This document shows positions 47,428 to 56,677 of a DNA stretch of 64,000 bases, piece by piece. The DNA is taken from contig JADJUV010000018.1 in assembly GCA_016716885.1 (NCBI GenBank), forward strand, positions 4,558-68,557, read 5' to 3'. The stretch comes from Candidatus Trichofilum aggregatum. Lineage in GTDB: Bacteria; Chloroflexota; Anaerolineae; Promineifilales; Promineifilaceae. The translations under genes were made by a program, and so were the position numbers. The notes beneath the pieces were generated by a model. It was not told the origin of the DNA. It did no database searches and saw only the letters and a program-made list of their open reading frames with translations. How positions within the stretch are numbered: the stretch's first letter is position 1; each line of letters begins with the position of its first letter.

Positions 47428-49341
47428 TTAGGGTGTGTTGAGTTCGACGATGATGATAAATGAGACGCCAGGACTGCCCTGAATAGGTGGTTTAGCCAGC
47501 GGGAAGGTGCGGATGGTGGTGAAGGGGGATGCACTCACGGGCTGAAACGGCGACTCGGGATAGGCGCTTATGGTTGACGGCGGAGGTGGATCAATCTGTA
47601 GGGTGACAGTCACCACCCGTTGACACAAAGAAGCCCAGGCAAAGGTCACGGTGTCCTCGTAATGGCCTGGCGGCAACCCGGTAATGTCGGGTCGCACGTT
47701 GATCCAGGCCGGGGCGGCACCACTGGTTGGCCCCACATCTAACCAGTTACTCCCGGTAGTGGCCGTCCAAGAAAGGGTACTATCGCCGGTTAACAAGACG
47801 GTTTGAGTGAGTGGATTGGGGCTTCCGGCGATGACGGGGCCAAACGTTAGCTGGTTGAGATTCAGGTAAAGAGCGGGCACTTCAACCACCCCAACATTGT
47901 AGGTCAGGCTGGGGTTGTATAGTTGCATTTTGTTCGTGACGGTGACGAGAGCTGTGCTGTCAACGGTGGCCGGGAAACAGACGGATGAAGCGAAGTTACC
48001 GGTTCCCGGCGGGGCGTAATCATCATTTTGCCATTGGTTGCCTTCCAGACCCGCCTGCAAGAAGGTATCCACACCCAGGGTCAAGTTGGCCGTCGCCACC
48101 TGATAAAACCGCCCAGCTTTGGTAATGAACTGCACCCGATCCACATCCCCGGCGGGGTAAAAATTATGCAGTTGTGATTCACCCACGATAATCGTAGCCG
48201 GTGTACCCTCATCTGGTTCATAGGCATCGCGCAGGTCGGGGGTGCTGGTGATGGTGGGGGTGGCGGTTGGTTGGGGTGGCGTGGTGGCGGTGGGGCCAGG
48301 AACTGTCGTAGGCACGGGCGTCAACACAACTTCTTGGACGAATAGCTGATAGGTCATCTCTGGCCCAAATTGTCCCCGATTGGTGATCTGAACAAATATC
48401 GGAATGTCGCCGCCCGGTACCTGGAAGATCATTTCTGAAGCCAGGGTTCCCGGTTTGCTGTCGTCATTGGTCAGGACAATATCGCCGATGGTGACGCTGA
48501 GGAAGGTGTCTACCCCCGGAGCCAGGCCAGCCGTGGTGATGGCGTAGGTGCGGCCGCTTTTCGCCAGAAAAGTGCTGTTATCCACGTCGAAGGTGGGATA
48601 GAAGTTGTGGGCTTGCAGTTGGCCCACAAAAATAGGTTTAGGCGTGATGTCATCCGGTTCAAACGCATCTTTGGGGTTGGCGGTGGGAATAACCGGAACC
48701 GAACCGGAACCACCTGTGCCCGATGTGCCGCCACTGCTCCCTGGGGTGGGGGTAGGTAAGGGAGCGACGGTGGGTGAGGGGGTAACGGTGTGGGTAGGGG
48801 TAAGCGTAGCCGTGGCCTGGGGCGTGGGCAAGAGGGCGATGGATTGCACGATGACCCGCTGGAATTGGCCTGAGGCTTCTAGTTGTTGGGCATAAGTGAT
48901 AACGGCGGCATCGTTCGCGGCCGCGCCGGTAATCGTCAGCCGGTTCTCTGTTTGGGTGAGACCGGTGAGGGTGAGGGGGCCGGTCTGGTAATTGTTGATA
49001 GCGGCGATAACCGCGGGCCAGTCCGTTTGCTGGTTGTCTAGATTGGCTTGAATGGCGTCAAGCTGACCCGCTTCTTCGACGACCTGGTTGACCTGAGTTT
49101 GGATGGCTTCGGTGGTGAGATCGGGGGTGGGACCACTGACCAGGGCCAGTTGGGCCTGGTCGAGTTCACTTTGCAGTTGGTTGGCGTTGGCGCCAATCGC
49201 GGCCGCGACCAGATAAAGTGGCACGAACAGCATGAGCAAGCCAAACATAATGAGCCAGAGGATCAGCGGTCGCCGGGAGGGGGTGGATGGCTGAGTTCGG
49301 GCTAAGACGCTGTCTATATCGAGGGAATTACGGACGGTCAC
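47428..49341 (-). CDS. PilN-like membrane protein with PPC and BACON-like surface domains
   Basis: About 637 aa from GTG 49341 (VTVRNSLDIDSVLA); an upstream TTG at 49383 is possible but less likely. Cytoplasmic N-terminus, one helix (LILWLIMFGLLMLFVPLYLVA), coiled coil and PilN-like domain (WPAVIAAINNYQTGPLTLTGL, YAQQLEASGQFQRVIVQSI), Thr/Pro linkers (TATLTPTHTVTPSP), then two PPC-type domains (DAFEPDDITPKPI; DAYEPDEGTPATI) and a BACON-like beta domain (LTFGPVIAGSPNPLTQTV, WLDVGPTSGAAPAWINV). An unusual blend of a pilus-alignment protein with surface domains. Sits upstream of the PilO-like gene. Confidence 0.68.
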   Translation of the reverse strand: MTVRNSLDIDSVLARTQPSTPSRRPLILWLIMFGLLMLFVPLYLVAAAIGANANQLQSELDQAQLALVSGPTPDLTTEAIQTQVNQVVEEAGQLDAIQANLDNQQTDWPAVIAAINNYQTGPLTLTGLTQTENRLTITGAAANDAAVITYAQQLEASGQFQRVIVQSIALLPTPQATATLTPTHTVTPSPTVAPLPTPTPGSSGGTSGTGGSGSVPVIPTANPKDAFEPDDITPKPIFVGQLQAHNFYPTFDVDNSTFLAKSGRTYAITTAGLAPGVDTFLSVTIGDIVLTNDDSKPGTLASEMIFQVPGGDIPIFVQITNRGQFGPEMTYQLFVQEVVLTPVPTTVPGPTATTPPQPTATPTITSTPDLRDAYEPDEGTPATIIVGESQLHNFYPAGDVDRVQFITKAGRFYQVATANLTLGVDTFLQAGLEGNQWQNDDYAPPGTGNFASSVCFPATVDSTALVTVTNKMQLYNPSLTYNVGVVEVPALYLNLNQLTFGPVIAGSPNPLTQTVLLTGDSTLSWTATTGSNWLDVGPTSGAAPAWINVRPDITGLPPGHYEDTVTFAWASLCQRVVTVTLQIDPPPPSTISAYPESPFQPVSASPFTTIRTFPLAKPPIQGSPGVSFIIIVELNTP

Positions 49342-49383
49342 TACGACACCTGCGGTAATTTTTTGGCTTTTTTTGTGTAGCAA

Positions 49384-49677
49384 AAAATTATTTTTTGTGG
49401 ATGTTTATTTGCCCATCATAATAGGACATATCACACTATAACGAGGGATCAGGGGTTATAACAAGCAAAGAAACGTGAATTCTGAGGGGTTCCCGTGACG
49501 GGGTGCTCTAGGATAGGGGAAGTGAGGGGAACTCAAGGAACTCAGGGGAACTGGGGGGAACTCGGGGGGACACGCCAAGTTTTCATTCTTATCCGTGTTA
49601 TTTCCTATCCGTGTTTTCTTACTCAGCCCTCAGCCCTAGTTGGAAAGGGGGGTGGGGTTTTTTGGCGGCTGACGGCA
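49384..49677. other. Intergenic, G-rich short repeats
   Basis: No gene seen. Contains reiterated GGGGAACT/GGAACTCAGG units at 49517-49572. Confidence 0.4.
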
Positions 49678-50274
49678 TTACCGGAAAAGTAACGCCAGGA
49701 ATACGCCCAGGCAGAGGAAGGGGCCGTAGGGAATTTGGTGGTGGCGGCTATAACCACGATGGAGCAGGAACGCGGCCGCGAGGCCACCCAGTACTACGCC
49801 GAACAATAAGGGAAATAACACGTCAGGAAAACCAAACAGGCAACCAATGAGGGCCGCCAACTTGACATCGCCACCCCCAAGCTGACCGGGACGTAACCAG
49901 GCCACCAGGGCGAAGGTGGTAAAGGCCAGCCCCCCGCCCAAGATAATAACGTTGGCGGATTGGGAACCGAACCAGAGTTGACCCAGTAGGGTGAGGAGTA
50001 GGGCCGGGTAGAGGAGCCGGTTAGGGATGAGCCGATATTTGCCGTCTATGAGGGCGATGAGGAGAAAAAAGAGGGTGATGGGGATATTGATCCAGTCGCC
50101 CTGGTGGGCGAAGTAGGGGGTGATGAGGGCAGAGAACGCGGCCGCGAACCATCCCCATTTTGCTGAGCGTGTTGTGCCAGAAGGGGATTTCACCATCTGA
50201 TCGCTGGCCCGGTTGGTCAGCCACCCTGCTCCTGCTCCGGCGATGGCTAGAAAAATAAGTGTTAGCGTTGTCAT
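49678..50274 (-). CDS. Prepilin peptidase, A24 family
   Basis: 198 aa, about six helices. The two catalytic aspartates are visible in LIALIDGKYRLIPN (~residue 77) and LGGGDVKLAAL (~residue 131). It lacks the N-terminal methylase domain of PilD and is thus of the short A24A/ArlK-like size. It should process the class III signal peptide of archaellin ArlB (RDEAG-ITALE) and perhaps ArlF/ArlG-like proteins, at the membrane inner face. Confidence 0.85.
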   Translation of the reverse strand: MTTLTLIFLAIAGAGAGWLTNRASDQMVKSPSGTTRSAKWGWFAAAFSALITPYFAHQGDWINIPITLFFLLIALIDGKYRLIPNRLLYPALLLTLLGQLWFGSQSANVIILGGGLAFTTFALVAWLRPGQLGGGDVKLAALIGCLFGFPDVLFPLLFGVVLGGLAAAFLLHRGYSRHHQIPYGPFLCLGVFLALLFR

Positions 50275-50356
50275 GGTTGATAACTGTCAAGAAAAAGGGG
50301 GTCTTTAGGATTTCGCGGGGTTCGTCTAAATGGGATGGCGGGACTTGTGCCTGCCA

Positions 50357-50400
50357 GGTCGAGGGCAACCACAAGGGTTGCCCCTACGACGGTATCAACC
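50357..50400. repeat. Hairpin repeat GGGCAACC..GGTTGCCC
   Basis: GGGCAACCACAAGGGTTGCC C forms a tight stem; a partial copy lies at 3.56 kb. Confidence 0.6.
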
Positions 50401-50424
50401 CCTTGAAACCTTGAAGACCCCATT

Positions 50425-51432
50425 TTATGTTGAGGCGCCATTTTGTTGGTGTAGTTGTTGGCGTATCTGTTCGGCCAGCCGCATCAATTTTGTGACGTCT
50501 ACCTCGTCTGTACCCTTCAGTAAAACATCAAAATGGGCCGTTTTTTCTTCGTCGTCAAAGACAGCGCTGAGCAGTTCCTGAATGCTGTCGGTCACGTCTA
50601 TGAGTAATTTTTCCGCGTTGGGTTGTTCACCAGCGGTAAGCTGACCGTCGGGACGTGTGCCTGCCAGGGGTTGGGCGGTCACCTGGGTGGTGGGCAGTGC
50701 CTCGGCTGTTACCTGGGGTCCGGGTTTGGATGTCTGGGTGGTGGCTCCGCCCGCGGCCGCAACACCACTAGCGCCACCCCCATCCGTTTGTGATTCGGCA
50801 ACGGGGGGTTGAGCCGGATCACTATCTGCGGCCGCGTTCACCGCTCCTTCTTCGGAGATTCCACCGCCATCCCTGGTCGCCACGGCTTGGGTCTGCACTT
50901 GAGCTGCGGCCGCGACCATTGCTTCTTCTTCGTCGGCCAGGCGTTGGGCTTCTAATTGGGTGGCTCGGGCCTGTTGCCAGGATGGGTACAGGGCCAAACC
51001 CACGGCCACACTGAGCAGGATCGCGGCCGCGACGAGGGTCACGATGATGACCTTTTGGCCCAGAATCAGGTCCAGAAAAGTGACATTGACCTGGGGTAAG
51101 GTCAGCGCTTCTCGCAAATTGTTGAGCCTTTGTTGCGCGGCCGCGTCGGGTGTCTGCTGAATCATTAAAGCGATTACCTGGGTCAACGCTTCGTTATCCC
51201 AGCCCGTGAGCCGTTCCTGCATCACCGCCACGTCACCCGTCAGGGCGTAACCTTCGGCCACGGCGGCCAGATAAGCCCGTTGCCCATCTGGTGACAGTTG
51301 CCAGGGATCAACATTGATCCATTGAATGGGCCATAACCACCAACCCAGCACGAACCAGCCCAGAATGACGCCCAGGGTAAAGAGGAGAAAAGACCAGAAA
51401 CGCGGCCGCGGTTTGTTACGTTCGTGAGCCAT
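50425..51432 (-). CDS. Membrane protein of unknown function in the archaellum locus
   Basis: 335 aa from ATG 51432 (MAHERNKPRPRFW). Two transmembrane helices (SFLLFTLGVILGWFVLGWWLW and VIIVTLVAAAILLSVAVGLAL) enclose an ~80-residue helical domain (GQRAYLAAVAEGYALTGDVAVMQERL). This is followed by an Ala/Gln/Thr-rich disordered stretch and a C-terminal helical pair (LLIDVTDSIQELLSAVFDDEEKT). I recognise no family; the first part resembles domains seen in Chloroflexota gene neighbourhoods only by general pattern. Carries six GCGGCCGC sites in 1 kb, the highest density in the window. Between arlJ and the prepilin peptidase, suggesting a role in assembly or anchoring. Confidence 0.6.
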   Translation of the reverse strand: MAHERNKPRPRFWSFLLFTLGVILGWFVLGWWLWPIQWINVDPWQLSPDGQRAYLAAVAEGYALTGDVAVMQERLTGWDNEALTQVIALMIQQTPDAAAQQRLNNLREALTLPQVNVTFLDLILGQKVIIVTLVAAAILLSVAVGLALYPSWQQARATQLEAQRLADEEEAMVAAAAQVQTQAVATRDGGGISEEGAVNAAADSDPAQPPVAESQTDGGGASGVAAAGGATTQTSKPGPQVTAEALPTTQVTAQPLAGTRPDGQLTAGEQPNAEKLLIDVTDSIQELLSAVFDDEEKTAHFDVLLKGTDEVDVTKLMRLAEQIRQQLHQQNGAST

Positions 51433-51468
51433 CATAGATTCCTATGGAACAAGGATTAAAAAACCCAG

Positions 51469-51712
<244 letters not shown>

Positions 51713-51722
51713 GGGCGAAACA

Positions 51723-53213
51723 CTAAACCGTCAGCAGGCGGGCCACCAGCGGGGGAACCACCCAAAAACTGACACCGGACATGAATAACAGCACCGATAA
51801 ATAGAGCGCCAGCTTGAATTTATACCCCCCATCGCTGGCGACAATGGCTAGGGCACTAACAACCGCTAACAAAACCACCATCATGATGGTAATCACATCC
51901 AGAAATTGCATTTGGGCCTGGCTGAAGTTAGCCATAGGCATAGCCAGATTCTGGGCGACGGCATCGGCATCTTCGGGGTTGATAGCCGACTGCATGAGAA
52001 GCAGGAAGTTGTGGATGATCTCCAGCACGAACACCATGAGAGCGGCCACAACCACGTGCATGACCATCGTTAGCCAGGAGAAGGTGGCGACGACGGTGCG
52101 CCGTTTGGCCCGGAGCATGGCCGTGCGTGAAGCAAACAGGGAACACAAAAAGCCCACTCGTTCCGGATCGCCGCCCAGCCGGATTGATTCATAAAAAATG
52201 CCGATGGATTGCCGCACCAGTTGACTGCCCGTTTCATAACCAAATTTTTGCCAACAGATAGTAGGGCTGGCCAGGGCTTGCAGCCTGGTGCTTAGCCGCT
52301 CAATGTCACTGTGAAGAACCGGGAACGAGGTAATATCTGTCCGGGCCAGGGCTTCGCGGAGCGTAGAACCGGTGGAGGTAGCCATACCACCCAGAGAGCG
52401 CAGAAAGGAGCTAATTTCGGCATCTTTTTTGGTAATGACTTCATCGGCCCGATAGCTAAGGAGGCCAAGAGGGAATAGGATCGCGGCCGCGCTGATGAGC
52501 ACCCACGACCGGCTCACCCCCAAAACAATCAGAGCCACAGTGACCAGGGCCGTTACCGGGATCAATATCCGCCCCCAATTCAGCGTTTGTCGCTGTTGGG
52601 CTGAACCCACCGCCGAGGCTACAACGATTTCTTCTTGGGGAGCGGCGCGTGATAACACCCAGGCCCCAAAGAAGCCCACGACAATCGAGGTGGTGATAAG
52701 ACCAGCGATTGTTCCCATCCCCATCTGGTAAATCATCGTGGATACCAGGTTGATGATGACGATGAGGGCGACCGAAACGATAATGGAAGAAAAAGCGTCC
52801 GACCATTTTTTTAACGATTCCAAATCTCGCTCGTAGGTGTTGCTGTAATTGTCTCCCTGCACTTCGGCTTCGCGGGCCAGAAAGGTGGGCAATGGTTCAC
52901 CGGAGCGCATGGCATCGGAGAGGCGCAGCAGGAAACTTTTCACCTCATCGGAAGGGGCTTTGTCGGCGATGCCCCGGCAGGCTTCGGGGAAGTCGTAACG
53001 GAGTTCGTTGACGAGCGTATTGATGGCCTCGAAATATTGAGCCGCTGGCGAGCCGGATTGGGCCGCCAGTTCAAAGGTTTTACTGCGTGATATGCCCGCG
53101 GCCGCGGTCGCCGACATATACGTCAGTTGATAAAACATTTCAAAAGCCGATACATCCTTAAACTTATAGGAGTTTTTGCCGGTGCGCTTCGGCAAGTATT
53201 TGGAAGAAGTCAT
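51723..53213 (-). CDS. arlJ: Archaellum membrane platform protein ArlJ (FlaJ)-like
   Basis: About 496 aa from ATG 53213 (MTSSKYLPKRTGKNSY), overlapping the end of arlI by 50 bp. Two T2SSF/TadC-type halves: AFEMFYQLTYMSATAAAGISRSKTF and FPEACRGIADKAPSDEVKSFLLRLSDAMRSGEPLP, three helices in the middle, then SSFLRSLGGMATSTGSTLREAL and FYESIRLGGDPERVGF followed by four helices at the end. Domain order and length fit ArlJ/FlaJ better than the shorter TadB/TadC. The membrane anchor on which ArlI turns. Confidence 0.78.
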   Translation of the reverse strand: MTSSKYLPKRTGKNSYKFKDVSAFEMFYQLTYMSATAAAGISRSKTFELAAQSGSPAAQYFEAINTLVNELRYDFPEACRGIADKAPSDEVKSFLLRLSDAMRSGEPLPTFLAREAEVQGDNYSNTYERDLESLKKWSDAFSSIIVSVALIVIINLVSTMIYQMGMGTIAGLITTSIVVGFFGAWVLSRAAPQEEIVVASAVGSAQQRQTLNWGRILIPVTALVTVALIVLGVSRSWVLISAAAILFPLGLLSYRADEVITKKDAEISSFLRSLGGMATSTGSTLREALARTDITSFPVLHSDIERLSTRLQALASPTICWQKFGYETGSQLVRQSIGIFYESIRLGGDPERVGFLCSLFASRTAMLRAKRRTVVATFSWLTMVMHVVVAALMVFVLEIIHNFLLLMQSAINPEDADAVAQNLAMPMANFSQAQMQFLDVITIMMVVLLAVVSALAIVASDGGYKFKLALYLSVLLFMSGVSFWVVPPLVARLLTV

Positions 53214-54888
53214 CAAAACCACGTATTCCTTTGCTCTTGTGGAGCCGTTCAAACACTTTCGCCCGGCGTTTCAGTTCCGTGTAAATCATCTTGCGTTTGT
53301 GGGGCGGAATGCCCCGTTTCAGGGCAATGCGCTCTTCCAGCAGGAAACTGTTCATGTAGCCGGGAAACTCAAACGTATCGTTGGCCGGATTCCAACGGAA
53401 CGCTTCCAGGAAAGAAAAACTTTCGCTGTACGGGTCATAACCGATAATCTCGTTAATGCTGAGGATGCGGCGGGCCATTTTTTTGTTGTTCAGCTTCACG
53501 GCCGCCTGAACTACCGCCAAGTTGAGGTTGTCAATGTATGTTTTGGGGATGTTTATGGGATCACCCGTCAGACGTTGGATCAGCTTTTCCACGGAAGCGG
53601 CGTGGAAGGTAGACATGACGCCGTGCCCGGTTTGCATGGCCTGAAAGGCGATGCGCCCTTCTTCACCCCGGATTTCACCGATGATGATGCGATCAGGCCG
53701 TTGGCGTAGGGCGGCTTTGAGCAGATCAAACATGTTCACACTGCTACCTTTGGCCTCCCGCCCCATGTCGCGGGTCACCTCCCGAATCCAGTTCTTGTGG
53801 GGCACAATCACTTCCGGGGTATCTTCAATGGTGACAATCTTGGCATCCGGCAAGATGAAGGTATTCAGGGCGTTGAGGGTGGTCGTTTTACCAGAGGCGG
53901 TGGCTCCTACCACAAACAGGTTCATGCCATCTTCCAGCATGAGCGACAGGTAAGCCGCCATGGTGTAATCCAGGGTGCCGAACTCGATAAGCTCCAGCAC
54001 GCTGGTGGGTGAGCCGCCAAATTTACGGATGGTGAAGTTGCTGCCCCGTTTGGAAATCTCTCGCCCGTAGACGATGTTGATACGGGAGCCATCCGGTAAC
54101 ATGGCGTCTACGATGGGATTACGCACGGTGACGGGGCTTTTGATCCACTCACCCAACCAAACCACAAAATCGTCGAGCTGATCCATGCCTTCAAAGCTGA
54201 TGGTGGTTTGTAGGCTCTTGAAGATTTTGTGCTCAACAAAGATGGCCCCCACGCCACTGCAACTGATGTCTTCAATGTATGGGTCAAGGAGGAGGGGCTG
54301 TAATGGCCCCAGCCCCACTTTGTCGCGCAGAATGCGGTAACGAATGGCTTCAAGCTGTTGCAGGGTGACGTAGATTTTTTCTTGTTTTTGTTTACTGGCG
54401 GAAGGTTTGCCGCCGCGGCCGCTGACCACGGGTGGTTGGGTGGTGCAAATCTGGTCAATCAGCTTGAGCAAGACCTCTTTCTTTTCCTCTTCATCTTCCA
54501 CCTGCCCAATATCTTCGGCCCATTCCATCAGCCGTTCTTCAATGAGGGGCATCATCTCGTCCAGATTGGTGAGAACGGTTGGTTCAATAGACACATAATG
54601 ATCCCGCGCCGCTACCGCATCCGGGTAAACATGAACATACAGCCCGTTGTTGATGGGATAAATGAGGTTGCGCTTTTCCATCGTTTGCATTTTGCGCGAC
54701 AGTTGCGGGTAATAGGCGGGTATGCCGATTTCCCCAATGGGGACATGGTGCATGTATTCGGCCAGGAATTCCGTCTGCGCACAGGCCTCGCGCAAGAGGG
54801 GTGGCAGAATGGTCTGCAAACTGCAACCGGGGCCATGATTACATTGGCTTTGCTGATGGAGTGTAAAAGGTAGAACTGTTTGCGCCAT
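53164..54888 (-). CDS. arlI: Archaellum motor ATPase ArlI (FlaI)-like
   Basis: 574 aa, intact. Walker A VVGATASGKTTTLNAL (~residue 328), Asp box DAKIVTIEDTPEV, Walker B RPDRIIIGEIRGEEG, His box TGHGVMSTFHA, and KMARRILSINEI at the end. The long N-terminal domain (IPAYYPQLSRKMQTMEKRNLIYPINNG; VGLGPLQPLLLDPYIEDISC) is archaeal-type, as in ArlI/GspE2, not PilB. Shine-Dalgarno AGGAAA before ATG 54888. Hexameric ATPase that assembles and turns the filament; overlaps arlJ. Confidence 0.85.
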   Translation of the reverse strand: MAQTVLPFTLHQQSQCNHGPGCSLQTILPPLLREACAQTEFLAEYMHHVPIGEIGIPAYYPQLSRKMQTMEKRNLIYPINNGLYVHVYPDAVAARDHYVSIEPTVLTNLDEMMPLIEERLMEWAEDIGQVEDEEEKKEVLLKLIDQICTTQPPVVSGRGGKPSASKQKQEKIYVTLQQLEAIRYRILRDKVGLGPLQPLLLDPYIEDISCSGVGAIFVEHKIFKSLQTTISFEGMDQLDDFVVWLGEWIKSPVTVRNPIVDAMLPDGSRINIVYGREISKRGSNFTIRKFGGSPTSVLELIEFGTLDYTMAAYLSLMLEDGMNLFVVGATASGKTTTLNALNTFILPDAKIVTIEDTPEVIVPHKNWIREVTRDMGREAKGSSVNMFDLLKAALRQRPDRIIIGEIRGEEGRIAFQAMQTGHGVMSTFHAASVEKLIQRLTGDPINIPKTYIDNLNLAVVQAAVKLNNKKMARRILSINEIIGYDPYSESFSFLEAFRWNPANDTFEFPGYMNSFLLEERIALKRGIPPHKRKMIYTELKRRAKVFERLHKSKGIRGFDDFFQILAEAHRQKLL

Positions 54889-54980
54889 ACTGTTTCCTCT
54901 GTGTAAATCCGTGTTCCAATAGTCTTGTGTCCGGTCGGCGTCACCGGCCGGCCCCTCCTGGGGGGGGGGCCGGACAGATA

Positions 54981-56039
54981 CTAACCTTTGACCTTATTCA
55001 CCGGAATAACCCGCATCCCCCATCCCGGTTCAACTTCAAAACTAACGATATTGCCAGTGGTTTTGTCGGCTCCGCGCACTTTGGTAACTTCCAGGGTTTT
55101 GACCAGCTTCTTGCCGACCTCTTCGGTGCGTAGTTGCAGGTGGGCATCACAGAGCGAACGAATTCGCACCAGGAGTTCGCCACTTAGGGCGTGAGAATGC
55201 AGAATAATGATGATGCTACTGCCTCGGGCGCAAAGGCGTTTGCATTCTTCAAAGTAGCCCAAAACTTCTTCAACGGTAGATTGGCCCACCGCCAGGGTGA
55301 GGGAATCTACGATGAGCATGTCGCGCCCGGTTTCGCAGCGCATCGCCTGGATCAGGCTTTCCGGGGCTTGTTGACCCAGCCGGGCCATTTCTACCGGGTA
55401 GATGTGAGCTTTACCGAGTAAGACAAAGTCCAGGATGTCCAGGTCTAAACTACGCATCTGTTTAACCAGACTCTTGACGCTATTTTCGCTGGTAAAGAGG
55501 GAGAGGGTGAAGCCATCGTTGAGCGACCCCCACATCATCTGTTGGGTGAGAACGGATTTACCCGCGCCGGAGCTTCCTTCAATGAGGGTGAGCGAGCCGA
55601 GGGGAATGCCACCCCCCATTTTGCTATCTAGTTCACCGTTGCCAGAGGACATGACATTTTTTTGCGGCTCTTTGCGCCCCAGGAGAGGCAGAATGCGGGT
55701 GATGAGGTCGGTTGCTTCAAAGGGTTTGACCAGGTAATCATCGACCGGGGAGTCACTGCCGATGGTGAGATGGTCGAGATGGCTCTCACTGACGAGCATG
55801 ACGAGGGGAATTTCGGCGGTTTCGGGGTCGGCGCGTAGGTAGCGGGCCACTTCTTCGCCGGTCATGCCGGGTAGGAACATGTCGAGGATGATGAGTTGCG
55901 GTTTTTCGGTGATGGCGAGTTTGAGACCCTGGGCGTCGTCCGCGGCCGCGACAACTTCATACCCTTCTTCCACCAGAATACTCTCAGCCATCTGGCGCAA
56001 ACTACGATCATTCTCGATAAGTAAGATTCGTTTGGGCAT
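54981..56039 (-). CDS. arlH: Receiver domain fused to ArlH (FlaH)-like ATPase
   Basis: 352 aa. Residues 1-120 are a CheY-like receiver (ILLIENDRSLRQMA, phosphoacceptor Asp in LIILDMFLPG, VDDYLVKPF). Residues ~135-352 are a RecA/KaiC-type ATPase with GELDSKMGGGIPLGSLTLIE, Walker A GSSGAGKS (~158), Walker B MLIVDSL and TLEVTKVRGADKTTGNIVSFEVEPGWG, the pattern of archaellum ArlH. In archaea ArlH is a separate protein that binds ArlI. The fusion puts the motor regulator directly under phosphorelay control. Two-frame continuity is perfect, so it is not an assembly join. 93 bp upstream of arlI. Confidence 0.82.
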   Translation of the reverse strand: MPKRILLIENDRSLRQMAESILVEEGYEVVAAADDAQGLKLAITEKPQLIILDMFLPGMTGEEVARYLRADPETAEIPLVMLVSESHLDHLTIGSDSPVDDYLVKPFEATDLITRILPLLGRKEPQKNVMSSGNGELDSKMGGGIPLGSLTLIEGSSGAGKSVLTQQMMWGSLNDGFTLSLFTSENSVKSLVKQMRSLDLDILDFVLLGKAHIYPVEMARLGQQAPESLIQAMRCETGRDMLIVDSLTLAVGQSTVEEVLGYFEECKRLCARGSSIIIILHSHALSGELLVRIRSLCDAHLQLRTEEVGKKLVKTLEVTKVRGADKTTGNIVSFEVEPGWGMRVIPVNKVKG

Positions 56040-56076
56040 GATTGATTCCTAACCTGAACAAGCCAGAACCAAAAAG

Positions 56077-56215
56077 AAGGAACACAGAGGGTCACAGAGA
56101 TGATACAGAGATACACAGAGTTTTAAGAATGAATAGGCTGGGCTTTTTCTCTGTGAATCTCTGCGCTTCCTCTGTGCATCTCTGTGTAACCGCTTTCGTG
56201 CTCACTGTACAAGAA
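56077..56215. repeat. Imperfect inverted repeat of CACAGAG units
   Basis: AACACAGAGGGTCACAGAG and ATACAGAGATACACAGAG face CTCTGTGAATCTCTG and CTCTGTGCATCTCTGTGT. A related fragment is at 36.71 kb. Lies between the two receiver genes. Confidence 0.6.
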
Positions 56216-56227
56216 TTTGACTCGTTG

Positions 56228-56632
56228 CTAACCACTCCAGAGCAATGTTTCCACCCGTTTGAGCAACAGGGTGGCCTGCACCGGCTTAGAGACAAAATCG
56301 GCTGCGCCAACGGCAAAACCATGCATCTGTTCGGTTATGGCTAACTGGCCCTCTGGGGTGCGTTCATCTACTTGCCCTCTGGCGGTCAACATGAGCACCG
56401 TAATATTGGCTGTGGCCGGGTTAGCCTTGAGTTGTTCGCACACCTCATAGCCATTTAGTCCGGGCATCATGATGTCCAAAATGATGAGAGAGGGTTGGAG
56501 TGTACGGGCCAGGGTAAGCCCAGCTTCGCCGTCGTAGGCGGTGTGAACAGCGTAGCCGTGCCGTTGTAGTACCTGGCTCAGAAGGCTGACGACAATCTTG
56601 TCATCATCAATAATCAGGATTTGGGGTGACAT
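56228..56632 (-). CDS. Stand-alone receiver (CheY-like) response regulator
   Basis: 134 aa. ILIIDDDKIVVSLL (acidic pair), phosphoacceptor Asp in LIILDIMMPGLNGYEV, conserved Thr in VLMLTARG and Lys in DFVSKPVQATLL. A ~10-residue insertion (VDERTPEGQLAITEQ) follows the Thr, longer than in plain CheY. GGAG before ATG 56632. No output domain, so it should act by protein contact; position between arlF and receiver-arlH suggests motor or phosphorelay control. Confidence 0.85.
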   Translation of the reverse strand: MSPQILIIDDDKIVVSLLSQVLQRHGYAVHTAYDGEAGLTLARTLQPSLIILDIMMPGLNGYEVCEQLKANPATANITVLMLTARGQVDERTPEGQLAITEQMHGFAVGAADFVSKPVQATLLLKRVETLLWSG

Positions 56633-56677
56633 TTGTTTCTCCGCTGGGCTTTTACGCCGCCCATTTCTTTCCTCGTT

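Noticed and set aside
53164..53252. Tad pilus secretion system instead of archaellum (ArlI/ArlJ as TadA/TadB)
   Set aside because: The single 500-residue J-type platform, the ArlH-type ATPase, the ArlF/ArlG-like proteins and the archaellin N-terminus fit an arl set; no TadZ, RcpA, Flp or TadE/F genes are present. Phylogeny is still needed.
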